Notes under the pieces: generated by a model
Databases searched by the model: none
The model's input: only the letters and a program-made list of their open reading frames with translations
What the model was told of the DNA's origin: nothing
Origin: Bacteroidota bacterium
Lineage (GTDB): Bacteria; Bacteroidota; Bacteroidia; B-17B0; Aurantibacillaceae
Length of the DNA stretch: 42,384 nt
Reading direction: 5' to 3'
Assembly (NCBI GenBank): GCA_013697245.1
Contig: JACCXH010000024.1
Span: forward strand, 1 to 42,384
In this document: one piece after another, positions 29,470 through 37,841 of the stretch
Layout: every line of letters starts with the position of its first letter
How positions within the stretch are numbered: position 1 is the stretch's first letter
Made by a program: the position numbers and the translations under genes

Positions 29470-30702
29470 TCAGAATGTAACGCTAAGTTTTTTTAATTCG
29501 CCGTTACGCAATATTTCTATTGGGGCCGTATCACCTTTTTTAAGGCTTGACAGGGCTTTCATATAATCCTGTACATTTTTTACTTGAATCTCACCGAGTT
29601 TTTTCACAACATCTCCTTTTAAAATACCTGCTTTATTGGCAGGTTTTCCATCGGTTACACCATCAATGCGCATGCCTTCGCCTTCGTAGGCATAATCAGG
29701 CATTACACCCATGGTTACTTTAAATCCGCCTTTTCCGGTATCAGGGTTTCTTGTTTTACTAAACTTTAATTTTTGGTAATGAAAAGTTTTTTGTATCACC
29801 TGTACAATAAAATTCAACACATTCACTTCACCCTTATAATTTATTTTTTCTGCATCATCACTTGGTTTGTGATAATCACTATGTTGCCCGGTAAAAAAAT
29901 GTAATACGGGAATATCCTTTAAATAAAAAGAAGTTTGATCGCTGGGCCCAATTCCACTACTATCTTTTTTAAGGCTTAAAGTAGTTTTAATAGAATCCAA
30001 AAGCGGCACCCATGTTGGCGATGTGCCAACACCATAGATGAGTATTTTTTTTGTAGAATCGTTCAAACGACCGATCATATCCATATTTATCATGTAATTG
30101 ATCTTGCCTGGTTCAATATTAGGATCATCACACCACTTTTTAGAGCCCAAAAGGCCTAATTCTTCTCCGCTAAAACAAATAAATAAAAAATTAAAGGGCT
30201 CAATCGTTTTATTTTCGGCAAAATAATTAGCTAACGCTATAACACCGGCGGTACCACTCGCATTATCATCAGCGCCATTGTGGATCTTCCCATCAGGATT
30301 GGCATCTAAGCTGTTGTGATCATGACCAAGGCCCAGGTGATCGTAATGTGCCCCAATTACAATCGTATAAGGCGCCTTATTATCTATAAAACCAACCACA
30401 TTATTCGCTTTTTTTTCTTTGATCCCTGCAGTTGATGTATCATGCGGGCTCGGGTTCTTTTTATATGTAAATGGCTTTAAATAGGAATTATTAAAACTAT
30501 TTAATCCCGCATTTTTGAATTTATCAGCAATATAGTTGGCCGCTAGCAGTTCCTCGGGCGAAGAGGTGCCGCGACCTTTTAATTTATCGGAGGCTAAAAA
30601 AGAAATATCTTCTTTTATGTTTTTAACCAAAATCTCCTGGCTTTTAACTACAGGAGAAGATAACAAAAGCACTACTAAACAGCTTACTAAATTAAATTGC
30701 AT
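29470..30702 (-). CDS. Exported M28-family aminopeptidase with C-terminal PDZ domain
   Basis: A 410-residue exported zinc peptidase. Signal peptide 1-21; a catalytic domain with all five metal ligands in place: GAHYDHLG (H119, D121), HNGADDNASG (D145), SGEELGLLGS (E180, E181), MINMDMIGR (D208) and TGQHSDYHKPSDD (final H). A PDZ domain follows from about residue 325 (GVTDGKPANKAGILKGDVVK, VQDYMKALSSLKKGDTAPIE). M28 peptidases of this build release N-terminal amino acids from peptides in the periplasm. A -7 box sits 4 bases before the ATG at 30702. It is transcribed away from the DAB locus and is probably unrelated to it. Confidence 0.92.
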   Translation of the reverse strand: MQFNLVSCLVVLLLSSPVVKSQEILVKNIKEDISFLASDKLKGRGTSSPEELLAANYIADKFKNAGLNSFNNSYLKPFTYKKNPSPHDTSTAGIKEKKANNVVGFIDNKAPYTIVIGAHYDHLGLGHDHNSLDANPDGKIHNGADDNASGTAGVIALANYFAENKTIEPFNFLFICFSGEELGLLGSKKWCDDPNIEPGKINYMINMDMIGRLNDSTKKILIYGVGTSPTWVPLLDSIKTTLSLKKDSSGIGPSDQTSFYLKDIPVLHFFTGQHSDYHKPSDDAEKINYKGEVNVLNFIVQVIQKTFHYQKLKFSKTRNPDTGKGGFKVTMGVMPDYAYEGEGMRIDGVTDGKPANKAGILKGDVVKKLGEIQVKNVQDYMKALSSLKKGDTAPIEILRNGELKKLSVTF

Positions 30703-30706
30703 CAGT

Positions 30707-30714
30707 CAAAATTA
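30707..30714 (-). promoter_or_regulatory. -7 box of the M28 peptidase gene
   Basis: TAATTTTG on the minus strand is an exact TAnnTTTG match, 4 bases (ACTG) from the ATG, predicting a leaderless mRNA. No clear -33 TTG was seen. Confidence 0.5.
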
Positions 30715-30803
30715 ACCATAAAAAATTAAATTCGGCTTTTTGGCTCCAGTTTTGCTAAAACATAAAAAAATGTAAAAAAAAGACCAAAGCTTAAAAATTT
30801 AGC

Positions 30804-30811
30804 TAAATTTG
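30804..30811 (+). promoter_or_regulatory. -7 box ahead of the DAB locus
   Basis: TAAATTTG is an exact TAnnTTTG match. Transcription should begin about 30815, so the TTG at 30809, which is part of the box, cannot be the start of the small membrane protein; TTG 30821 can. This may be the promoter for the whole dab operon. Confidence 0.5.
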
Positions 30812-30820
30812 TTATCAAGT

Positions 30821-31174
30821 TTGAAAAACAGTAAACATACCTTGTGTATTTTTAACCTAATATTTTTTTTAGGTTCGTTTCTATTAATGTCATTTTCGGT
30901 TTTTTCTAATTCCACTAACAACAGCGATGCCTTTCATATTGAACATAAAGTTTCAACACCTGAAAAACACGATGATTCTAATTCCTCTCAAGTTGTTATA
31001 GAAGAAAGAGGCAACGAAACTGAAAGCAATTTTATTTCACCCGCTTTTATTGTTCCGTTCCTGATCTATTTTTATCATTTAGACTCTACTCCAATTCAAT
31101 TTTTCTCTTCAGTTCCTCGTACTGAAAAATTAACCAACCCGATCTGTATTTCCGGTTGTAATTTCCGTATCTGA
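30821..31174 (+). CDS. Small membrane protein upstream of dabA (unknown)
   Basis: From TTG 30821 the product is 117 residues: an N-terminal hydrophobic segment (CIFNLIFFLGSFLLMSFSVF), a polar, His- and Ser-rich stretch (AFHIEHKVSTPEKHDDSNSS), the acidic/basic motif QVVIEERGNETES, a hydrophobic aromatic stretch (SPAFIVPFLIYFYHLDSTPI) and an Arg-containing end. It is oriented with dabA, 93 bases upstream. No family is recognised. A second small protein with a comparable plan (N-terminal membrane segment, an EEER-type motif, a C-terminal hydrophobic part and a basic end) lies between dabB and the SulP gene. A role with the DAB complex is possible but is inferred from position only. Confidence 0.6.
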   Translation: MKNSKHTLCIFNLIFFLGSFLLMSFSVFSNSTNNSDAFHIEHKVSTPEKHDDSNSSQVVIEERGNETESNFISPAFIVPFLIYFYHLDSTPIQFFSSVPRTEKLTNPICISGCNFRI

Positions 31175-31267
31175 TATTTTTTTATTTACCCGATCTAGGG
31201 TGTAGTTGGCTTTTCTATAGTCGACATTTGTTTCGAAAAAACAATTCAATTAATTTTTAATAAAAAA

Positions 31268-33763
31268 ATGAAAACAGAAACTTCTTCATTTGATGAACAT
31301 AAAGTGCTGCACGAACTAAAGCATTACTTACCGGCGCAGGCACCTCTTAAAGATTTTATTCATCACAATACTTTGCATGCTTTTCAGAACTTAAATTTTT
31401 TTAAAGCATTAAACAATGCTCACGAAATATTGGGCTATAACGTTTCTTTATCTTTAGATGAGTACCGCTCTTTATATCAGACTAAAAAAATAAAAGAAAA
31501 CATTCTGGATAAAGTTATTGCTTCACAAAAAGGAGCAAATAACATTAATGAATGGAAAACAAAACTTATCTCTCAAAGATATGATAATTCTAACAATGCG
31601 CGAATAGGGCAGCTTAGGGCTAATTGGAAAAAAGAGTTCAGCATTGATCTTGATCTTTTGATACAACCCATTCTTTTTAGAGTACTTTGCAGTTATCTCG
31701 ACCAGGGAATTTCTATCTGGAATTTTCCTGTTCATGAACTAGGTTTTCTTGCTTCTATAAAGGAAATGGAAAAAAATACTTACACCAGTTTCTTTAAAAC
31801 CGAAAGAGCGAAAAAATTATTATTAAGCGATAAATGCCAGATCGAAGACCTGCTAAAAATAATTGTTGGTGATGAATCTCTTTATGCACAATATATTTTT
31901 GATCAACAATTTTCTCACCAGGGATGGTCGGGTATGGTTTCAACGATCGAAGATCAACCTGAAACTTTACTGGATTCAAAAAAAATAAGTATTAAAGAAT
32001 TAGTGACGTTTGAACTTTTATTAGAGATAGACGCGCTGGATAAAAAATTTGGAAAGATCTGGTCGCCTTTAGGCCAAAGAATTGAGCGTAGACCAATTGA
32101 TCTTTTTGCTGAAGTTCCTGAAACAGAATTGCGCGATGTATTTACCATTTGGCAATTGGCATACGAATGGAGTTATTATGATGAAGTACTAGCCGGCCTG
32201 CAACAAGGTATTATAGAGAAAAAAGAAATTCCATCAAAAAGTTTCCAGATCATGCTTTGTATTGATGATCGCGAAACATCCCTTAGGGATTATATGGAAA
32301 AACTGGATCCGAATTGCGAAACATTTGCAACTCCCGGTTTTTTTGGCGTTGAATTTTATTTTCAACCTGAACACGGTAAATCTTATACAAAACAATGTCC
32401 GGCTCCGGTAACTCCTAAATTCCTGATAAAAGAAATTGAAATTACAGAAGGAAGAAAAAAAGATGTGCATTTTGCAAAACATACACATGGCTTGTTCAGG
32501 GGCTTGATCATATCACCAACGCTTGGCTTTTGGTCGGCTTTTAGATTATTCATCAGTCTTTTTAAACCGTCTATTAGTCCGGCCACTGCCTTATCCTTTA
32601 GCCATATGGATAAATTATCGAAATTGACTATCGAACACAAAGAGGGTGTAGCCAATGAAAATGGTTTACAAGTAGGGTTTTCATATGAAGAAATGGCGAC
32701 AAGAGTGGAAGCTCTATTAATGAGCATAGGCATGGTAAAAAACTTTGGGCCGTTAGTATATGTTGTAGGTCACGGTTCCAGCAGTGTAAATAATCCACAT
32801 TACGCAGCTTACAATTGTGGTGCCTGTTGCGGCAGACCGGGATCGGTTAATGCCAGGGTCGTTTCTTTTATGGCCAATCATCCTAAAGTTAGAGAGATAT
32901 TAAGATCTAAAGGATTAAACATTCCTGCTGAAACCCAGTTTATGGGAGGATTGCATGATACAACGCGTGATGAGATCGTTTTTTATGATTTGACTTTTCT
33001 TTCAGCTGAAAATGCAAAATTACATACTGAAAATTTAAAGACCATTAATAAAAGCCTTGATCTTAACTCTAAAGAAAGATCAAGAAGATTTGAATCGATT
33101 AATTCAAAACTGGATGCGGCAAAAATCCACAAGAAGATCCTTAGTCGCTCCGTTTCATTATTTGAACCAAGGCCCGAACTTAATCATGCCACCAATACCT
33201 TATGTATTGTAGGAGGCAGAGAAATGACAAAAAAATTATTTTTAGATCGCAGGGCATTTTGCAATTCATATGACTATAAGATCGATCCGGAAGGAAAGAT
33301 CCTGGTTAATATTATGAAACCATTAGGGCCTGTTTGTGGTGGAATTAATCTTGAATATTTTTTCTCACGTGTAGATAATCACAAACTAGGAGCAGGTACA
33401 AAATTACCACATAACGTAATGGGTTTATTTGGTGTAGCAAATGGTATTGATGGCGATCTTCGTCCGGGCTTACCAAGCCAGATGATAGAAGTACATGACC
33501 CAATAAGATTACTCATTATTGTTGAACATTTTCCTGAAGTTGTTTTAAAAACAATTAAATCGGTAGATGCGATGTACGAATGGTTCATTAACGAATGGGT
33601 TAATTTGGTTGTAATGAATCCGGAGACTAAGAAATTGTCGGTATTTAAAAATGGTGATTTTACAAATTACGAACCGTTGGCAAAGAAATTAAATACGGCA
33701 ACAGACATGACCTCTATTCTAGAAAATAATTTAGATAATATTCCGGTTTACTTAATTAAATAA
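31268..33763 (+). CDS. dabA: DabA, DUF2309 (UPF0753) carbonic-anhydrase-like subunit of the DAB inorganic-carbon pump
   Basis: An 831-residue protein, normal for DabA. It begins with the family's PAQAPLKDFIHHNTLHAFQN (22-41). The zinc-site residues known for Halothiobacillus neapolitanus DabA have counterparts here: C331 and D333 in MLCIDDRETS, H502 in VVGHGSSS and C517 in YNCGACCGRP, with the same 15-residue H-to-C spacing. With DabB it forms an energy-coupled complex that turns CO2 into bicarbonate in the cytoplasm. Gene order here is dabA then dabB, 8 bases apart. The ATG at 31268 is preceded by a run of A. Members in heterotrophs probably supply bicarbonate for carboxylations; this use is inferred. 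Confidence 0.95.
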   Translation: MKTETSSFDEHKVLHELKHYLPAQAPLKDFIHHNTLHAFQNLNFFKALNNAHEILGYNVSLSLDEYRSLYQTKKIKENILDKVIASQKGANNINEWKTKLISQRYDNSNNARIGQLRANWKKEFSIDLDLLIQPILFRVLCSYLDQGISIWNFPVHELGFLASIKEMEKNTYTSFFKTERAKKLLLSDKCQIEDLLKIIVGDESLYAQYIFDQQFSHQGWSGMVSTIEDQPETLLDSKKISIKELVTFELLLEIDALDKKFGKIWSPLGQRIERRPIDLFAEVPETELRDVFTIWQLAYEWSYYDEVLAGLQQGIIEKKEIPSKSFQIMLCIDDRETSLRDYMEKLDPNCETFATPGFFGVEFYFQPEHGKSYTKQCPAPVTPKFLIKEIEITEGRKKDVHFAKHTHGLFRGLIISPTLGFWSAFRLFISLFKPSISPATALSFSHMDKLSKLTIEHKEGVANENGLQVGFSYEEMATRVEALLMSIGMVKNFGPLVYVVGHGSSSVNNPHYAAYNCGACCGRPGSVNARVVSFMANHPKVREILRSKGLNIPAETQFMGGLHDTTRDEIVFYDLTFLSAENAKLHTENLKTINKSLDLNSKERSRRFESINSKLDAAKIHKKILSRSVSLFEPRPELNHATNTLCIVGGREMTKKLFLDRRAFCNSYDYKIDPEGKILVNIMKPLGPVCGGINLEYFFSRVDNHKLGAGTKLPHNVMGLFGVANGIDGDLRPGLPSQMIEVHDPIRLLIIVEHFPEVVLKTIKSVDAMYEWFINEWVNLVVMNPETKKLSVFKNGDFTNYEPLAKKLNTATDMTSILENNLDNIPVYLIK

Positions 33764-33771
33764 TATTAATA

Positions 33772-35646
33772 ATGACAACACAATTGCTCTTCCATATTTT
33801 TATATTGATCCCTGTATTTGGATTTATACTTAGTATATTCATTCCGGGTAAAAATGAAAAATTAATTTCAGGTATTGCCTTTTCAATTGTAGGTGTACAC
33901 TTTATAGCATTTCTTGCCTATATGGTATACTGGTTAATGAATGGCCACCCAACTTTAAACTTTAAGGATATCGTTCTGTTTAAAACAACAGGCTATGAGT
34001 TTTACATCGATTTCTTATTTGATAAAATAACTGCCGTATACTTTTTTGTAGGCTCGTTACTTACTTTTATGGTAACCATCTACAGTAAAGCCTACTTGCA
34101 TCGCGAAAACGGGTACAAACGTTTTTTTAATACCTTGTTATTCTTTTATCTTGGTTACAACATTATTATTTTTGCCGGCAACCTCGAAACTCTTTTTATG
34201 GGTTGGGAAATACTTGGTATTTGCTCTTTTTTATTAATTGCATTTTACCGCGAACGCTATTTGCCTGTAAAGAATGCTTTAAAGGTTTTTACCGTTTATC
34301 GTATTGGTGATGTGGGCCTAATACTTGCTATGTGGATGAGCCATCATTTGTGGCACCAGAACATTACATTTGCGCAATTACAAAACGATGAATTAATTCA
34401 TGCGCAACTGGAAACGCATAGTTTAGTTGGTGTATTTATTTCACTTATGATCTTAATTACCGCAGCTGCGAAATCGGCGCAATTACCATTTTCGTCCTGG
34501 TTACCAAGAGCCATGGAAGGACCAACGCCATCCAGTGCTATATTTTACGGATCACTTTCGGTACACATTGGCGTTTTTCTTTTATTAAGAACTTATGAGT
34601 TGTGGGAAAACCAGGTATCTGTAAGAATAATTATTGGTGTACTTGGTTTAGCCACAAGTATTGTTACTTCTTTAATTGCTCGTGTACAATCATCGGTTAA
34701 AAGCCAGATCGCCTACTCCTCTGCCTCGCAGATAGGTTTGATCTTTATTGAGGTGGCTTTAGGCTTTGAGAACCTTGCCTTAATTCACTTTGCCGGAAAC
34801 GCATTCTTAAGAACTTATCAATTATTAGTTTCGCCATCTGTAGTAAGTTATTTAATACGTGAGCAATTTTACAATTATGTACCGCGTAAAGCTACTTTCG
34901 AAGATTCGTTCCCGAAAAAGATAGAGTACTCTATTTATTTAATGAGCATAAAAGAATTTAATCTTGATTCATTTATGTACACTGTTTTATGGAACTCATT
35001 AAAAAGATTAGGCAAAAAATTAAACTTCTTAACCTTAAATAATTTATTTATCTTTTTTGTTCCGGTTTATTTAATTGGTTTAGTTTGTCTTTATACCAAA
35101 GCGCATATCCCTGATGATATACATGAATACCTTCCTGCATTTTTTGCATTGATAGGTTTAATGATGGTATTAAAATCTTTTGCTGAAAGAAAGAATGTTA
35201 TCTTAAGCTGGACATTGATCATCATGAATCACTTTTGGGTAGCACTAGCGGTTTCCTTCAACGAAAATTTTACTTACGATCAAATACATCTTTACTTAAG
35301 CGGAATTGTTGTTGCAGGAATTGTTGGTTATGTTTGTTTAAATAAATTAAGGTCTATTGAAAAAAATATTGACCTTAATCAATTTTATGGACACGTATAC
35401 GAGCATCCAAAACTGGCATTTGTTTTTCTTTTGGCTTGTTTAGGTTTAACGGGCTTCCCTATCTCTCCTACCTTTGTTGGCGAAGACCTTATTTACAGCC
35501 ATATTCACGAAGATCAATATGTGTTGGCTTTATTTACAACCTTAAGTTTTATAATTGATGGTTTGGCATTGGTTAGAATTTATGCACGTGTATTTTTAGG
35601 ACCACACATAAAAACATACCACGAATCGCCATACAGGTCATCATAA
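33772..35646 (+). CDS. dabB: DabB, NuoL-like membrane subunit of the DAB complex
   Basis: A 624-residue polytopic protein of the proton-pumping antiporter (NuoL/MrpA) family. The conserved charged pair needed for ion movement is present: E146 in LFMGWEILGICSFL and K234 in AAAKSAQLPFSSWLPRAMEG. After PTPSSAIF the sequence reads YGSLSVHIGVFLLLRTYE, as in DabB rather than in complex I subunits, and the long C-terminal lateral helix of NuoL is lacking. It should couple a cation gradient, most likely H+, to CO2 hydration by DabA. No other complex I genes are near, which supports the DAB assignment. The gene follows dabA by 8 bases. Confidence 0.94.
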   Translation: MTTQLLFHIFILIPVFGFILSIFIPGKNEKLISGIAFSIVGVHFIAFLAYMVYWLMNGHPTLNFKDIVLFKTTGYEFYIDFLFDKITAVYFFVGSLLTFMVTIYSKAYLHRENGYKRFFNTLLFFYLGYNIIIFAGNLETLFMGWEILGICSFLLIAFYRERYLPVKNALKVFTVYRIGDVGLILAMWMSHHLWHQNITFAQLQNDELIHAQLETHSLVGVFISLMILITAAAKSAQLPFSSWLPRAMEGPTPSSAIFYGSLSVHIGVFLLLRTYELWENQVSVRIIIGVLGLATSIVTSLIARVQSSVKSQIAYSSASQIGLIFIEVALGFENLALIHFAGNAFLRTYQLLVSPSVVSYLIREQFYNYVPRKATFEDSFPKKIEYSIYLMSIKEFNLDSFMYTVLWNSLKRLGKKLNFLTLNNLFIFFVPVYLIGLVCLYTKAHIPDDIHEYLPAFFALIGLMMVLKSFAERKNVILSWTLIIMNHFWVALAVSFNENFTYDQIHLYLSGIVVAGIVGYVCLNKLRSIEKNIDLNQFYGHVYEHPKLAFVFLLACLGLTGFPISPTFVGEDLIYSHIHEDQYVLALFTTLSFIIDGLALVRIYARVFLGPHIKTYHESPYRSS

Positions 35647-35669
35647 ATTAAATTTTTATAAGGAAAAAA

Positions 35670-36020
35670 ATGAAATTGAAAAAACTATATATGTCTTTTA
35701 CTTGCTACCTCATACTGGTGGCTTTTATAAGCGTAATTAGTATCGATATCTCTTCGCGTTCGTACCTATCCCTCAAAAAAACACAAGTTGCTTCCAACCA
35801 ATGTAATTTAACTTCTGACCTTAATTTGGTATTTGAAGAAGAAAGAGATACTACAGACCCGCTTTTTTTTACAGTTTTATCACAGCATGTTTTTTCTTTA
35901 CAGACGGTAGTGCCCAAAGTATCAGAGCAACTCGGGGCTTTTAATACCAATGTAAAAAACAAAATAAACAATTTATTTAAAGTACCGTTATTCATATATT
36001 ATAGAGCCATCAAAATATAG
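35670..36020 (+). CDS. Small membrane protein between dabB and sulP (unknown)
   Basis: A 116-residue protein starting at ATG 35670 with a purine-rich AAGGAAAA just upstream, one of the few Shine-Dalgarno-like sites here. An N-terminal membrane segment (FTCYLILVAFISVISIDI) is followed by a polar part, the motif LVFEEERDTTDPLFF, a moderately hydrophobic stretch (LSQHVFSLQTVVPKV) and a basic, aromatic C-terminus (LFKVPLFIYYRAIKI). The gene begins 23 bases after dabB and ends 57 bases before the SulP gene. No family is recognised. Its plan resembles that of the small protein upstream of dabA, but the similarity is too weak by eye to claim homology. Confidence 0.65.
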   Translation: MKLKKLYMSFTCYLILVAFISVISIDISSRSYLSLKKTQVASNQCNLTSDLNLVFEEERDTTDPLFFTVLSQHVFSLQTVVPKVSEQLGAFNTNVKNKINNLFKVPLFIYYRAIKI

Positions 36021-36077
36021 ACCCCACTTTTTTCGAATTAAAAAATAAATAATAACTATTAATTAAAAAATAAAAAT

Positions 36078-37724
36078 ATGTCATCAAAAATTCAAATTCC
36101 GGAAGACGGGTTCAAAGGAATGAAACAAAATTTAGCAGCAGACCTAACGGCCGGCTTCATGGTATTTTTACTGGCCTTACCTTTAAGCTTAGGTATTGCC
36201 AAAGCAAGTGGTTTTCCAAATCCTATCTTTGGTGTTGTTACTGCCATTGTTGGTGGTATCATCGTTTCTTTTTTAGCAGGTTCCCGTTTAACTATTAAAG
36301 GCCCTGCTGCAGGATTAATCGTTATCGTTTCAGGTTCGGTTGAAGCTTTTGGTGGCGGAGAAAATGGCTGGCACCTTGCGTTAGGTTGTATAGTTGTTGC
36401 AGCAATAATACAGGTAATGTTTGGGTTATTAAAAATAGGAAGCCTGGCTGATTTCTTTCCGGGAGCAGCTATTCATGGAATGTTAGCCGCTATTGGATTA
36501 ATTATTATTATTAAACAAATACCTTTTCTTTTAGGTGCAAACCCTGCATTAACTAAACATGCCAGCGAAACTGATCCTACAAAAATGGTATCATATGAAA
36601 CACTTCCATTAGCAGGGCAAATTCCTAAGTTTATCGCCGGTGCCAATGCACATGTTGCTATTATAGGGCTTATTTGTTTGGCAATTATGTTCTTTTTTAT
36701 GTTCGTTAAAAATCCAATAATCAAAAAAATTCCCGGACCATTAGTTGTATTAATATTTGCAATTCCTATGGGCATGTTTTTTATGTTAGGAACAGATGAG
36801 GTCGTTGGCAAGTTTGCATTAGTAAAAGTTGGACATATCACCGAGATATTAAGTAAACAATTTATTAATGTTGATTTTTCAGGAATTTCCTCTCATACAG
36901 GTGTCTTTATACAATATGTTGTGTTATATGCTTTAATTGGTAGTTTAGAATCCTTATTAACCGTAAAAGCAATTGATGGTTTAGATCCATATCACCGTAA
37001 ATCAAATGCCAACAAAGACCTAACGGCTTTGGGTATTGGTAATGCAGTAAGCGGTATAATTGGTGGTTTGCCAATGATCTCGGAAGTTGTTCGTAGTTCT
37101 GCCAATGTTGGCTTTGGCGCGAAAACACGTTGGGCTAATTTATTTCATGGTGTGTTTTTATTAGTTGCTGTTATTGTTGCTGTACCTGTCATCGAAATGA
37201 TTCCTCAAGCTGCTTTAGCTGCTTTATTAATTTTTGCAGGTTATCGTCTTGCCAGTCCTAAAGAATTTAAACACATGTTGCATGTTGGTACCGATCAATT
37301 CATCATTTTTATTGTTACAATATTTATGACGCTTGCTACCGATCTTTTAATTGGTGTAGGAAGTGGAATTTTATTAGAGCTTTTATTAAACATGTTTAGC
37401 GGTGCTAAACTTGGTAATTTTTTCAAATCGAGATCAACTGTGGAAGAAAAAGGAGATAATCAGGTTATTGTACGTGTAACCGGCGACGCCTTATTTTCTA
37501 ATTACCTAGGATTGAAAAAAGTTATTTATGCGCTTCCAAAAGCAAAAAATGTGGTGATCGATCTTTCGGCATGTAAAGTTGTTGATCATACTACATTGCA
37601 TGCACTTCATGGTTTTCAGCACGATTATCAACTCGAAGGTGGAACCGCAGTTTTATCTGATCTAAGGGATCACAAGGCTAAAGGTAAAGCGGGTACATCT
37701 ACAAAAGTATTAACAAGGGTATAA
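36078..37724 (+). CDS. SulP-family anion (probably bicarbonate) transporter with STAS domain
   Basis: A 548-residue transporter. The SulP core shows MKQNLAADLTAGFMVFLLAL with PLSLGIAKASGFPNPIFGVV, FLAGSRLTIKGPAAGLIVIV, AAIHGMLAAIGLIIIIKQIP, SLLTVKAIDGLDPYHRKSNA with KDLTALGIGNAVSGIIGGLP, and a C-terminal STAS domain from about residue 450 (DLSACKVVDHTTLHALHGFQ). SulP proteins move sulfate, bicarbonate or other anions. Position in a DAB operon favours bicarbonate as substrate, similar to SulP members joined to carbonic anhydrases elsewhere; this is inferred. The family's interplay with STAS suggests regulation. It is followed by a structured intergenic region and a porin gene. Confidence 0.9.
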   Translation: MSSKIQIPEDGFKGMKQNLAADLTAGFMVFLLALPLSLGIAKASGFPNPIFGVVTAIVGGIIVSFLAGSRLTIKGPAAGLIVIVSGSVEAFGGGENGWHLALGCIVVAAIIQVMFGLLKIGSLADFFPGAAIHGMLAAIGLIIIIKQIPFLLGANPALTKHASETDPTKMVSYETLPLAGQIPKFIAGANAHVAIIGLICLAIMFFFMFVKNPIIKKIPGPLVVLIFAIPMGMFFMLGTDEVVGKFALVKVGHITEILSKQFINVDFSGISSHTGVFIQYVVLYALIGSLESLLTVKAIDGLDPYHRKSNANKDLTALGIGNAVSGIIGGLPMISEVVRSSANVGFGAKTRWANLFHGVFLLVAVIVAVPVIEMIPQAALAALLIFAGYRLASPKEFKHMLHVGTDQFIIFIVTIFMTLATDLLIGVGSGILLELLLNMFSGAKLGNFFKSRSTVEEKGDNQVIVRVTGDALFSNYLGLKKVIYALPKAKNVVIDLSACKVVDHTTLHALHGFQHDYQLEGGTAVLSDLRDHKAKGKAGTSTKVLTRV

Positions 37725-37741
37725 CCTTAAAGATTCTTGCT

Positions 37742-37804
37742 GGGCCTCAGTAGATGAGTTGTGTTTCCATCTAAAGTTTTTCACAACTATATTTACTGAG
37801 GCTT
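37742..37804 (+). terminator. Nested hairpin between sulP and the porin gene
   Basis: Outer stem GCCTCAGTA/TACTGAGGC (37744-37752 with 37794-37802), extended by two G-T pairs; inner stem AGTTGTG/CACAACT (37757-37763 with 37782-37788); only TTTT follows. It could be a partial terminator or an mRNA-processing element that sets the ratio of sulP to porin, or the end of the dab unit. Strong outer stem, weak T-tail. Confidence 0.5.
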
Positions 37805-37841
37805 TTGCAAGACCATATATTTATTTTAAAAATTTCATAAA

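Noticed and set aside
33772-35646. Reading the NuoL-like gene as part of respiratory complex I or an Mrp antiporter.
   Set aside because: It is 8 bases after dabA, no other nuo or mrp genes are present, and its sequence after the conserved lysine helix follows the DabB pattern.
36473-37128. Minus-strand open frames of 122 and 73 codons opposite the SulP gene.
   Set aside because: They are the antisense of conserved membrane segments of SulP; the family match on the plus strand is far better.
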